Shown here: positions 21,795 to 29,609 of the stretch, piece by piece
Numbering within the stretch: position 1 is the stretch's first letter
Layout of the letters: every line of letters begins with the position of its first letter
NCBI GenBank assembly: GCA_003149915.1
Contig: QAMK01000022.1
Coordinates: 1 to 33,459 of the forward strand
Length of the DNA stretch: 33,459 nt
Origin: Bacillota bacterium
GTDB taxonomy: Bacteria; Bacillota_I; Bacilli_A; RF39; UBA660
Direction of reading: 5' to 3'
The notes under the pieces: generated by a model
Told to the model about the DNA's origin: nothing
Database searches by the model: none
What the model saw: the letters and a program-made list of their open reading frames with translations, nothing else
Program-made: the position numbers and the translations under genes

Positions 21795-24489
21795 TACAGA
21801 AATTCGAAATATGTGGTATGAGTTCTTTGTAGAACACGGCCATAAGAGGGTAGAAAGTGCACCGTTGATTCCTAAGGACGACGATTCTTTGTTATGGATT
21901 AATGCTGGTGTTACACCGCTTAAAAAATACTTTGATGGTAGAGTTGTGCCGGATTCCAAACGACTTGTAAACGTACAGAAATGTATTCGTACGAACGATA
22001 TTGAAAACGTTGGACGTACTTCTCGTCACCAAACTTTCTTTGAGATGATGGGAAACTTTTCAATCGGGGATTACTTTCGAAAAGAAGCGATTACGATGGC
22101 CTATGAACTTCTAACTAGTGAAAAGTGGTTTGGTATTCCAAAGGAACTTCTTTATGTAACGATTTATATGCACGATGAAGAATCTTTTGAAGTTTGGACT
22201 TCACTAGGATTAGATCCTTCTCATATCGTTCGTCTAGAAGGAAACTTCTGGGAAATTGGCGAAGGTCCATGTGGCCCAGATAGCGAAATCTTCTATGATC
22301 GTGGAGAACGATTCGATGCGGATGGAACTGCTTTTACAAAATTCAAAAACGATGAAGATCAAGGTCGATACGTTGAAATTTGGAATAACGTATTTAGTCA
22401 ATTTAATGCTGAAAAAGGTGTCAAACGCGAAAATTACAAAGAACTTCCTCACAAGAACATCGATACTGGTGCCGGATTAGAGCGTTGGGCATGTATTTTC
22501 CAAGGTGTCGATACGAACTTCGATACCGATTTATTCCAACCGATTATTAAGAAAATTGAAGATATTTGTGGCACGTTATACAATGGTGAAATGGCATTTA
22601 AAGTCATCGCTGATCATGCCAGAGCCATTACGATGGCATTATCTGACGGGGCAGTATTTGAAAATACAGGTCGCGGTTACGTTTTAAGAAGACTATTAAG
22701 AAGAAGTGTTCGTTACGGTAAGAAGTTAGGAATTAACGAACCGTTCGTCTGGAAATTAGTCGATACTGTAATCGATACGATGAAAGAATCTTATCCAGCC
22801 TTACTAGAGACGGAAAGTCAAGTCAAAGTATTGGTTTTAGATGAAGAAAACTTGTTTTACGACACGCTTGCTGCCGGTGAACATCGTTTGGAAGAATTGA
22901 TGAAGAAACATCAAGATACAAAAGAGATTTCAGGTAAAGAACTATTCAAGTTGTACGATACGTACGGCTTCCCATTTGAACTTGCAATGGAATACTTGGA
23001 AGAAGCATCTTATACGACGAATCAGCAAGAATTCGATGCTTGCATGGCAGAAGCAAAAGAACTTGCAAAGAAGAGTGCTAAGAAAGAATCTTCTATGAAT
23101 TTACAAAATCAGGCTTTGCTAGAGTTTACGACACCATCTACATTCGTATATGGAAAATACAAAGTCAAAGGAAAAGTTACAGCAATTATTAGTAACGATG
23201 ATATGACGGACTCTATCGATAGAGATGGTTATGTCATCTTCGATCAGACTTGCTTTTATGCGACATCTGGTGGTCAAGTTGCCGATACTGGTATGATTAC
23301 ATGCAAGAAATTTAAAGCTCGTGTTTTAGATGTATTCAAAGGTCCAAATGGACAAAATATTCACAAAGTAAAAATCTTATCTGGAACAATCCATGTCGGC
23401 GATGAAGCAGATTTATTAGTCGATAAAGATAGAAGACTTCGCATCGAGTGTAACCATTCTTCCGTTCACATCTTACAAAATTCTTTACAAGAAGTACTAG
23501 GTGATACAGTTCATCAAGCTGGTTCTTACGTCGATGAAAATTATTTGAGATTCGACTTTACTTATCCAGGTAAAATTACAGATCAAGAAATTTTAGATGT
23601 CGAAGCACTTGTAAATGATACGATCAAAGCACAGATTGAGACAGAGACAGAAATCATGAGTTTGGAAGATGCTAAGAAAACGGGTGCAATGGCATTGTTC
23701 GATGAAAAATACGGCGATAAAGTACGCGTTGTAACGATTGGAAACTCCAAGGAATTATGTGGTGGAACGCACACATCCAATACTCGTAACATCGGGTCTT
23801 TTGCCATTACGAACTTGGAATCAAAAGGAAGTAATGTCTACCGTGTTCAAGGAGCAACTGGTAATGAAGTAGAACACGCTCTATACGTTGCTATCAAACC
23901 GTTTAGTGATGAAAAAATCAAACAATTATTAAAGGCAAAAGAAATCTTGACACTTGCCAAAGCAGAAGGTATCGTTTTAGACTTCGATCCGATTATCGAA
24001 AATCCAGTTCCAACTTCTTACAAGGATGTTTTACATGAAAAGAACGAACTAGGATATGTCTTAGATGAAGTGAAGAGACTCGATAAAGAATACAAAGCTG
24101 CTCGTGAAAAGAAGGCTTTGGGAGATGTCGATTCTTATGTCAACGAGGCGTTTGCTATGACTGGTATCGATGGCAAAGGTTTGGTTATGAAAGTATTATC
24201 AAAAGACACGAAGATTTTAAAAGATGTCGCCGATGAATGCTTGAATCGTTTGGGTACAGGATTCGTATTCTTTGCCAATGTCGATGTCGACAAAGTAACG
24301 TTTGTTGCACGTAGTAACATCTCCTTATCTGCTTCCGATATGGTCAAGGATGCTTGTATGCTACTTGGTGGTAACGGTGGTGGTAGCAAGACATTTGCTA
24401 CAGGCGGTGCTAAAAACTCTGCTAAAGTAGATGAAGTGTTATCTAACGCCAAACAGAAGTTAGAATCCTTCAAAGGGGAAGAAAACTAG
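21778..24489 (+). CDS. alaS: Alanyl-tRNA synthetase
   Basis: The protein has 903 aa, full length. The class II catalytic domain includes FFEMMGNFSIGDYF and FENTGRGYVLRRLLRR. A tRNA-recognition helical region follows. The editing domain holds the HSSVHILQ (HxxxH) and ELCGGTHT (CxxxH) metal ligands, and the C-Ala domain ends with the GGNGGGSKTFATGG motif. It charges tRNA-Ala and clears misacylated Ser or Gly. ATG at 21778 (GAGG eight bases before) is chosen over the GTG at 21772. Regulation is through the T-box at 21061. The usual yrzL-yrrK genes do not follow; a TnpB remnant does. Confidence 0.97.
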   Translation: MKKMTSTEIRNMWYEFFVEHGHKRVESAPLIPKDDDSLLWINAGVTPLKKYFDGRVVPDSKRLVNVQKCIRTNDIENVGRTSRHQTFFEMMGNFSIGDYFRKEAITMAYELLTSEKWFGIPKELLYVTIYMHDEESFEVWTSLGLDPSHIVRLEGNFWEIGEGPCGPDSEIFYDRGERFDADGTAFTKFKNDEDQGRYVEIWNNVFSQFNAEKGVKRENYKELPHKNIDTGAGLERWACIFQGVDTNFDTDLFQPIIKKIEDICGTLYNGEMAFKVIADHARAITMALSDGAVFENTGRGYVLRRLLRRSVRYGKKLGINEPFVWKLVDTVIDTMKESYPALLETESQVKVLVLDEENLFYDTLAAGEHRLEELMKKHQDTKEISGKELFKLYDTYGFPFELAMEYLEEASYTTNQQEFDACMAEAKELAKKSAKKESSMNLQNQALLEFTTPSTFVYGKYKVKGKVTAIISNDDMTDSIDRDGYVIFDQTCFYATSGGQVADTGMITCKKFKARVLDVFKGPNGQNIHKVKILSGTIHVGDEADLLVDKDRRLRIECNHSSVHILQNSLQEVLGDTVHQAGSYVDENYLRFDFTYPGKITDQEILDVEALVNDTIKAQIETETEIMSLEDAKKTGAMALFDEKYGDKVRVVTIGNSKELCGGTHTSNTRNIGSFAITNLESKGSNVYRVQGATGNEVEHALYVAIKPFSDEKIKQLLKAKEILTLAKAEGIVLDFDPIIENPVPTSYKDVLHEKNELGYVLDEVKRLDKEYKAAREKKALGDVDSYVNEAFAMTGIDGKGLVMKVLSKDTKILKDVADECLNRLGTGFVFFANVDVDKVTFVARSNISLSASDMVKDACMLLGGNGGGSKTFATGGAKNSAKVDEVLSNAKQKLESFKGEEN

Positions 24490-24503
24490 TTATTTTAGAG
24501 ATT

Positions 24504-24530
24504 GAGAACGAAATAATCGTTCTCTTTTTA
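24504..24530 (+). terminator. alaS terminator
   Basis: GAGAACGA (24504-24511) pairs with TCGTTCTC (24517-24524), then TTTTTA. Confidence 0.88.
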
Positions 24531-24604
24531 TATACTAGAAATTTGCTTTGCATATGAGAAAAAGCGTATCGGAATAGAAAAATGTAAAAAAATTTATATT
24601 TTAC

Positions 24605-24633
24605 TTGACTAGCGTACATTTGTTTGATATATT
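24605..24633 (+). promoter_or_regulatory. Promoter of the TnpB remnant
   Basis: TTGACT (24605-24610), a 17-base spacer and TATATT (24628-24633) are followed by AAAAAGGAGGTG and the remnant's ATG at 24677. The remnant could still be transcribed. The stretch 24531-24604 holds nothing else I can name. Confidence 0.65.
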
Positions 24634-24676
24634 CTTGTTAACTGTGAACGAAAAAGGAGGTGTGGATAGCATTCAT

Positions 24677-25101
24677 ATGTATAAAAGTTATCAGTTTTAT
24701 TTCAAAGATTAAGAAACGCCAGAAAATATTTTATCCATCAAATAACTAAAAAACTAGTATTAGAAAATGATATCATAGTAAGTGAAACATTAAAGGTAAA
24801 AGAGATGCTGGAAGAAAAGAAGATTTCCAAGTTTTTAAGTGATGCCAGTTTATCTAAAATCTGTAATCTCTTGAAATCCAAAGCAGAATATTATGGAAAA
24901 AGATATATTCAGATAGATACCTACTATCCAAGTAGTCAGAAATGTAGTAGATGCGGATATCAAAATGAGAAAGTAAAGGATTTAACAGTTAGAGATTGGA
25001 TATGCTCAAAATGTGGAAGTTACCATGACAGAGATATCAATGCTAGTATTAATATACTATTTGAAGGAATTAGGAAATACATGCAAGAATTTATATCGTA
25101 A
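24677..25101 (+). pseudogene. Collapsed IS200/IS605-type TnpB gene (internal deletion)
   Basis: The first codons read MYKSYQFYFKD, like a TnpB N-terminus, then stop at 24712. In another frame, open from 24685, comes the family's C-terminal third: QITKKLVLENDIIVSETLKV (RuvC-II with its Glu), FLSDASLSKI, and the zinc ribbon C-x2-C ... C-x2-C. Then comes SYHDRDINASINIL (RuvC-III Asp). About 200 or more residues, including the RuvC-I Asp, are missing, so no nuclease can be made. A 98-aa product from the ATG at 24805 is possible (zinc ribbon at its residues 47-70). It lies between alaS and holA. Confidence 0.88.
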
Positions 25102-25116
25102 AAACAGAAAACAAAG

Positions 25117-25244
25117 AAGAACAAAATCTACGGCAGCGACTGTCGGAAGTTAAGTCTGTGGAGAATAGAGGGTACTCTATCTAAGAAGCAGAAAGCCCAG
25201 GAGGCAACGACTGGGAGATGAAAATTTATTTTCATTTTGTTCTT
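25117..25244 (+). ncRNA. Probable TnpB guide RNA (omega RNA) / element right end
   Basis: Directly after the TnpB remnant is a structured block resembling the 3' ends of IS605-type elements (GAAGTTAAGTCTGTGGAG and AAGCAGAAAGCCCAG ... CTGGGAG). Visible stems are GGCAG/CTGTC, AGAG/CTCT and CCCAG/CTGGG. TGAAAAT/ATTTTCA follows. An 11-bp perfect inverted repeat at 25117-25127 and 25234-25244 closes the whole block. The exact element end and any guide segment cannot be fixed from one sequence. The remaining 85 bases before holA carry only its promoter. Confidence 0.6.
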
Positions 25245-25297
25245 TCTTGCAATCGATTCGTTTCTCATCTTTTTTCTTTTAGAAACGTGAAAATAAT

Positions 25298-25306
25298 GCT
25301 AAAATG
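25298..25306 (+). promoter_or_regulatory. holA -10 region
   Basis: TGCTAAAAT forms an extended -10 about 23 bases before the TTG start of holA. The position is approximate and no strong -35 is visible. Confidence 0.4.
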
Positions 25307-25328
25307 GATATAGAGAGGTGGGATTTTC

Positions 25329-26243
25329 TTGGAGAGTGTTTATCTTTTAGAAACAGATGATGATTTTGTTAGACAAGAATCGTTAAATCGGTTTTTATCC
25401 TCTTTGAATCAGTATGAAATTGTAAAGTACGATGGGGAAGATACCTCTTGGCAAAGAGTGTTAGAAGACTTGAATACGTATAACTTTTTAGTTGAACACA
25501 AGTGCATCGTATTTGAAAATGCTCCTGTCAATACGATTTCAGATGCGGATTGGAAATCTTTGGAACAGTATTTAAATCATCCATCTACAGATAATATCTT
25601 AGTATTGGTTGTAACAAAACTCGATAAACGTAAGAAAAGTAACGATGTTCTTGTAAAACTTACAAAGGCACTTGCTACTAAAATCGACATTAAGGATTTA
25701 GTTCGTAAGTCTTGTGAAGAGTATCAAATTACGCCTAGAACGATTTCTTATCTCATCGATTATTGTCTTGGTGACAATGAAAAAATTATGACAGAACTAG
25801 AAAAATTAAAACTTTATTGTTATGATTCCAAAGAAATTACGACGAATGATATCGATGAGATTGTAACGAAGTCTTTAGATGATGATATTTTTACATTGGT
25901 AGATGCCATTATGACTAATAAAAAAGCCAAAGCCATCGAACTTTATCAAGATATGCTTTTGCATGGTGGAGATGCCAAACAAATTTTATCCCTAGTGGCA
26001 AATCAATTTACATTGTATTATCAGACTCGTGTTTTAAGGCAAGATGGATACTCTAGTCCTGATATTGCGAAAGAATTAGGAATTCATCCTTACCGTGTTC
26101 AATTAGCATTAGAGAAGACGTATCGGTATACGGATTCTGAACTTTTGAAAAAGATTTCAAAACTAGCTGAACTCGATTATGAATCGAAAATTGGAAAACA
26201 AAATGTCGAAGATGGGTTCCTTTTGTTTTTCTTGGCACTATAG
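25329..26243 (+). CDS. holA: DNA polymerase III delta subunit
   Basis: The protein has 304 aa, with the clamp-loader delta layout. A divergent N-terminal AAA+ region comes first (VYLLETDDDFVRQESLNRFL). The middle follows (CEEYQITPRTISYLIDYCLGDN), and then the helical C-terminal collar (LVDAIMTNKKAKAIELYQDMLLHGG, IAKELGIHPYRVQLALEK). Delta opens the beta clamp during loading at primers. The start is TTG at 25329, with AGAGGTGG at proper spacing; no ATG lies near. It is followed 9 bases later by a membrane protein gene. The rpsT gene often found beside holA is not here. Confidence 0.9.
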   Translation: MESVYLLETDDDFVRQESLNRFLSSLNQYEIVKYDGEDTSWQRVLEDLNTYNFLVEHKCIVFENAPVNTISDADWKSLEQYLNHPSTDNILVLVVTKLDKRKKSNDVLVKLTKALATKIDIKDLVRKSCEEYQITPRTISYLIDYCLGDNEKIMTELEKLKLYCYDSKEITTNDIDEIVTKSLDDDIFTLVDAIMTNKKAKAIELYQDMLLHGGDAKQILSLVANQFTLYYQTRVLRQDGYSSPDIAKELGIHPYRVQLALEKTYRYTDSELLKKISKLAELDYESKIGKQNVEDGFLLFFLAL

Positions 26244-26252
26244 AGGTGTGTT

Positions 26253-26654
26253 ATGATTGTTTTGATTATCGTGCTGTACATCGTTTTTAAAATAGGACTT
26301 GCTAAAGTTTTTCAAAAAGCTGGAAAAAAGTGGTTTTGGGCCTTCATCCCAATTGCAGATCTGTGGGTGTGGATTGAACTTTCCGATAGTAGTGGGGCAG
26401 TGATATTCGGTCCAGTTTTTCTAGTATGGTTATATTCCTGTATTATATCTTTTCCGTTTCTTGGTATTTTTTTGATTATTCTCGCGTTGTTTATAGGAGT
26501 TATGTTGTTAGGGCATTGGTTTAAAATTCATTTTATCATTGCTAGAAAATTTGGTGGTGGAACTCTTCTGGGTTTAGGACTTATATTTCTACCGTTTATC
26601 GTGATTCCGATTTTAGGATTTAGCTCACAACCGTTCGTTTCATCTTTACAATAA
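26253..26654 (+). CDS. DUF5684-type membrane protein (133 aa)
   Basis: A short membrane protein with about three or four spans. The family signature is the early region GLAKVFQKAGKKWFWAFIPIADLWVW, followed by further hydrophobic segments (FGPVFLVWLYSC, LGIFLIILALFIG) and a GGGTLLGLGLIFLPFIVIPI span. Such proteins are often found as short membrane domains alone or fused to signal peptidases; their role is unknown. The ribosome binding site GAGGTG follows the holA stop closely, so it is in the holA operon. Confidence 0.75.
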   Translation: MIVLIIVLYIVFKIGLAKVFQKAGKKWFWAFIPIADLWVWIELSDSSGAVIFGPVFLVWLYSCIISFPFLGIFLIILALFIGVMLLGHWFKIHFIIARKFGGGTLLGLGLIFLPFIVIPILGFSSQPFVSSLQ

Positions 26655-26684
26655 AAAAGACACTAGAAAATTAGTGTCTTTAAT
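26654..26684. terminator. Bidirectional terminator between converging genes
   Basis: AAAGACACTA and TAGTGTCTTT pair around 26656-26681. On the minus strand the stem ends in TTTTTTATT, a strong stop for rnhC, whose last codons form part of the stem. On the plus strand the T-run is short. Confidence 0.8.
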
Positions 26685-27565
26685 ATTCTTTGGGTATTTA
26701 AGAAATTTAATTTGGCAACGTGTTTTAATTTTTCTTCGCCGTATTTTTCTACAATTTCTTCGCCAATTTTATCGACTTCTTTGCCGGCACCTTTTGGCAG
26801 AGGAATGTGCAATTCGTCACTTAGACGATCGAACTCTTTTAAAAATACATAACGGGCTAGGATAGAGGATGCTGCTACAGCTAGGTTTTTATCTTCTGCT
26901 TTCGGCATGAACGTAATGCCTCGTTGGATATTTGATGCATCTTTGATGTAATCGTAGTATCTTGCTTCTTTGGCAAATTCATCGACGATGATGTAATCGA
27001 CATCACTTACTTCTTGCATCATTTGATATAGTACTTTGTTGTGCATGATGGCTTTAATTTTATTCATGTTGACGTCTTTTGAATATTTTTCGTTATATTC
27101 GTCGTTTTTTAAGATTAGACATTTATATTTGATTTTTTTAGCAATTTGGGGAGCGATTTTTAACATTGCATCGTCCGTTAGTTTTTTAGAATCCTTAACA
27201 CCTAGACTTTCTAGAAAGGGAATATCTTCCTTGGTAACGTAACTAGCGCAGACGACGATTGGACCAAAATAATCGCCTGTTCCTACTTCGTCGCTACCGA
27301 CAGAAGTGACGTTATAGTATGGATTGTTTTCCGGTTTTACTTTCTTTTCTTCTTTACTAGCGCCCATCTCTTGCCACATGGCAGCATCGACATCGGCACT
27401 TGTGCCTTGAAACATAACTTTTCCAGATGTGTACATTGTGATTACCGTATCGTTATCTTCTGCTTGAAAGACGACGTATGGAATTTCTTTGTCACGTCTT
27501 TTATCTTTGTAGTATTCGATCATTTTCTGTTTTACTTCTTCGTTTACACGAATTACAACGTTCAT
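26663..27565 (-). CDS. rnhC: Ribonuclease HIII
   Basis: The protein has 300 aa. The N-terminal TBP-like domain (residues 1-80, MYTSGKVMFQG) marks RNase HIII rather than HII. The catalytic DEDE core begins with GSDEVGTGDYFGP (D92, E93), with a later Asp in DYIIVDEFA and the conserved AAASSILARY-like stretch VAASSILARY. It cuts RNA in RNA-DNA hybrids. The AAGGAG ribosome binding site precedes the ATG at 27565. It is divergent from cvpA; in Bacillus rnhC, zapA and cvpA are also neighbours, but no zapA is visible here. Confidence 0.96.
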   Translation of the reverse strand: MNVVIRVNEEVKQKMIEYYKDKRRDKEIPYVVFQAEDNDTVITMYTSGKVMFQGTSADVDAAMWQEMGASKEEKKVKPENNPYYNVTSVGSDEVGTGDYFGPIVVCASYVTKEDIPFLESLGVKDSKKLTDDAMLKIAPQIAKKIKYKCLILKNDEYNEKYSKDVNMNKIKAIMHNKVLYQMMQEVSDVDYIIVDEFAKEARYYDYIKDASNIQRGITFMPKAEDKNLAVAASSILARYVFLKEFDRLSDELHIPLPKGAGKEVDKIGEEIVEKYGEEKLKHVAKLNFLNTQRILKTLIF

Positions 27566-27592
27566 AATACCAGACTCCTTATCTCTTTTACT

Positions 27593-27598
27593 ATTATA
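27593..27598 (-). promoter_or_regulatory. rnhC -10 element
   Basis: TATAAT on the minus strand in the context CCGGTATAATAGT, upstream of AAGGAG and the rnhC ATG. The -35 is weak. Confidence 0.5.
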
Positions 27599-27673
27599 CC
27601 GGAAAGATTAAGAAATTGCTATTTGATTTGACAAGAAAGTGTCTTTTTTGTGTTAAAAGTTTCTAAAATAAGG

Positions 27674-27679
27674 TATAAT
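27674..27679 (+). promoter_or_regulatory. cvpA-trxA -10 element
   Basis: TATAAT in the context AAATAAGGTATAAT, the same as at recD2. AGGAG precedes the cvpA ATG at 27708. A TTGACA at 27629-27634 lacks a well-placed -10 of its own. Confidence 0.5.
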
Positions 27680-27707
27680 GGTAATAGATAGGAAAGTAGG
27701 AGTTAGT

Positions 27708-28412
27708 ATGAATATTATCGATGCACTTATTATTTTGTTAATTTTAATGTTTGGAGTCATTGGATTTCAACGTGGTTTTTTTAAACAGACAGTCGTATTT
27801 GTGGGCGAAATCGTTGCCATCGTCGTGGCATTTTTCTTAAAGAATCCAATTGCCGATTTCTTGTGTCTCAACTTACCGTTCTTTAATTTCGGTGGACTAT
27901 TCAAAGGTGTGCAAGCAATCAACATATTCATGTATCAAGTCATTGCTTTTATCTTTGTGCTTGCTATTTTGTACATCATCTTAAATGTGTTGATTCGCAT
28001 TTCTGGTATCGTCGAAAAGATTTTGAAATTCACGATTATCTTAGGTATTCCTTCTAAAATTTTAGGTGGAATCTTTGGATTAATTGAAGGAATTTTAGTT
28101 ACATATATCGCTTTGTTTGTATTAAAGCAACCGATGTTTCAAGTTCCGTTTATCGATGATTCGAAATTGACACCATTCATTTTAGAAAATGTACCGTTTT
28201 TATCGGATGCGTTAGATCCAACGGTTCATGCCATTACAGAAATTTACGATTTAGTTCGCAATGACGAGTTAGATAGTAACGGTTACAATCGCGAAGCCAT
28301 TCGAATTATGTTAGAATATCATGTTGTCAGTCCCGAGTTGATCGAAGGATTAGACAACAAAGGAAAAGTAAGCGTTTCAGATTTGGACAGTTTACTAGAA
28401 CAATATCAATAG
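27708..28412 (+). CDS. CvpA family membrane protein
   Basis: The protein has 234 aa. MNIIDALIILLILMFGVIGFQRGFFKQTV is the family opening, in which a short first span is followed by GxxRGFFK. Four spans in all lie in residues 1-140, and a soluble acidic tail completes it (AIRIMLEYHVVSPELIEGLD). Family members are linked to envelope integrity and colicin V production in E. coli; the function in Firmicutes is unclear. ATG at 27708 has AGGAG five bases before, better than an in-frame start at 27678 inside the promoter. Ten bases separate it from trxA. The polX and mutS2 genes that lie between the matching Bacillus genes are missing. Confidence 0.87.
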   Translation: MNIIDALIILLILMFGVIGFQRGFFKQTVVFVGEIVAIVVAFFLKNPIADFLCLNLPFFNFGGLFKGVQAINIFMYQVIAFIFVLAILYIILNVLIRISGIVEKILKFTIILGIPSKILGGIFGLIEGILVTYIALFVLKQPMFQVPFIDDSKLTPFILENVPFLSDALDPTVHAITEIYDLVRNDELDSNGYNREAIRIMLEYHVVSPELIEGLDNKGKVSVSDLDSLLEQYQ

Positions 28413-28422
28413 GAGGGTAATT

Positions 28423-28716
28423 ATGATTAAACATTTAGAAAAAGAAGATTTTCATAAAGAAATAGAAAAAGGGGCAGTCTTAGTAGATTTTTATGCCACT
28501 TGGTGTGGTCCATGTAAGATGATGGAACCAATTCTTGAAAAACTATCCAAAGAAAAAGACATCAAAGTAATTAAAGTTGACGTCGATCAACACGAAGATT
28601 TAGCAAGGGAATACGGAGTTATGTCGATTCCAAATTTATTCTTGTTTAAAGATGGCAAAGAAGCAAAGAATCAGGTTGGGTATTTACCTTACGAACAACT
28701 TGAAAAATGGTTTTAA
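28423..28716 (+). CDS. trxA: Thioredoxin
   Basis: The protein has 97 aa, slightly short. The active site is WCGPC (C28, C31) and the cis-proline is P70 (SIPNLFLF). It is a cytoplasmic dithiol reductant for ribonucleotide reductase and other targets. The AGGAGGG ribosome binding site is strong. The last strand and helix end at LPYEQLEKWF, so it is complete. Nine bases separate it from the next gene. Confidence 0.94.
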   Translation: MIKHLEKEDFHKEIEKGAVLVDFYATWCGPCKMMEPILEKLSKEKDIKVIKVDVDQHEDLAREYGVMSIPNLFLFKDGKEAKNQVGYLPYEQLEKWF

Positions 28717-28725
28717 TGAATTCCT

Positions 28726-29196
28726 ATGAAAGCAACTAAGAAAAAGAAACCTATCGTTACCATTCAAAAAGGGAACTTTCAAGAATTTCAATTTTATTAT
28801 GGCGAGTATGCTAAATATTCTGTTTTAGGAAGTGCTATTCAAGAGGGAACGGCCACGTTTTATCTCGTTTTAGAAGATGGTCTTTATATGAAAGACTTTT
28901 GGACTTACGATATGCCAGATGGAGTGTTAGAACTAGGAATTCCAAATGGACCAATCAAACAGACGATATTGGATAAACGATACTTTCCAGAAGTTCTTTC
29001 TTATTTTCAGAAAGAAAAAGTAAAAAGTCTCATCGTGATGCTCGTTTTACGGATTCATGATACCGAAACAGAAGATGCTTCCCAAAAACGAGAGTTTTTA
29101 GAACATTATGGTTTTATTCCTATCAATAACCTTCAAAATGACGATGTATCGATGGTTCAGTTACAATATTCAATTTTAAAGAAAAAAGACGTTTAA
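28726..29196 (+). CDS. Hypothetical protein (156 aa) ending at the IS edge
   Basis: I do not recognise the family with confidence. A basic start (MKATKKKKPIVTIQKGNF) is followed by a mixed alpha/beta sequence without membrane spans. KREFLEHYGFIPINN near the end recalls the last helix-strand turn of GNAT acetyltransferases, but no acetyl-CoA loop is seen. The ribosome binding site is weak, so translation may depend on coupling to trxA nine bases upstream. Its TAA is immediately followed by the first base of IS copy 2, so the original C-terminus may have been changed by the insertion. Confidence 0.65.
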   Translation: MKATKKKKPIVTIQKGNFQEFQFYYGEYAKYSVLGSAIQEGTATFYLVLEDGLYMKDFWTYDMPDGVLELGIPNGPIKQTILDKRYFPEVLSYFQKEKVKSLIVMLVLRIHDTETEDASQKREFLEHYGFIPINNLQNDDVSMVQLQYSILKKKDV

Positions 29197-29277
29197 AGAA
29201 GTGATTTGAAAAAAATCTACACAAAATAAAAAGTGTGTAGATTTTTTGTATGATAAAATTTAAATAAGGAGGATTCA

Positions 29278-29604
29278 ATGATAACAAGAGAATATAGAAA
29301 TTTTACTCGAGAAGAAAAAATTAAAGCTGTAAAAATGGTTTTGATTGATAAGAAATCTCAAATGGAAGTTGAAAGAACTATATTAGGTAAAAAGAAAAGT
29401 ACAGGTACACTTAATAGATGGATTAGAGAGTATATTCAGGAAGGCGAAGAAAATTGTTTTAAAAAGAAAAAAGGATTGAAAAAAATAGAAATAACGGAAG
29501 ACAATGTTAGATATGAAATACTAAAAAAATTCAATGCCTTCCTGGAAAAAGAAATACATACAAATTCCAATTCATCGAAAAATTCAAGAAACAATACCCA
29601 ATAA
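29278..29604 (+). CDS. IS3-family OrfA, copy 2
   Basis: It is identical to the 108-aa product at 82-408, with the same AAGGAGG and the same in-phase A_AAA_AAA slippery run (29523-29529). Confidence 0.85.
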   Translation: MITREYRNFTREEKIKAVKMVLIDKKSQMEVERTILGKKKSTGTLNRWIREYIQEGEENCFKKKKGLKKIEITEDNVRYEILKKFNAFLEKEIHTNSNSSKNSRNNTQ

Positions 29605-29609
29605 ATATA

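Noticed and set aside
24135..24473. 112-codon minus-strand frame inside alaS
   Set aside because: It is antisense to the conserved C-Ala domain and has no ribosome binding site or family match.
24541..24604. Left-end hairpin of the IS605-type element
   Set aside because: I could not find a convincing stem or a boundary motif there, so no left end is annotated.
27629..27645. TTGACA with a following GACA/TGTC stem as a promoter or terminator before cvpA
   Set aside because: No -10 lies at a suitable distance and the stem has only four pairs.
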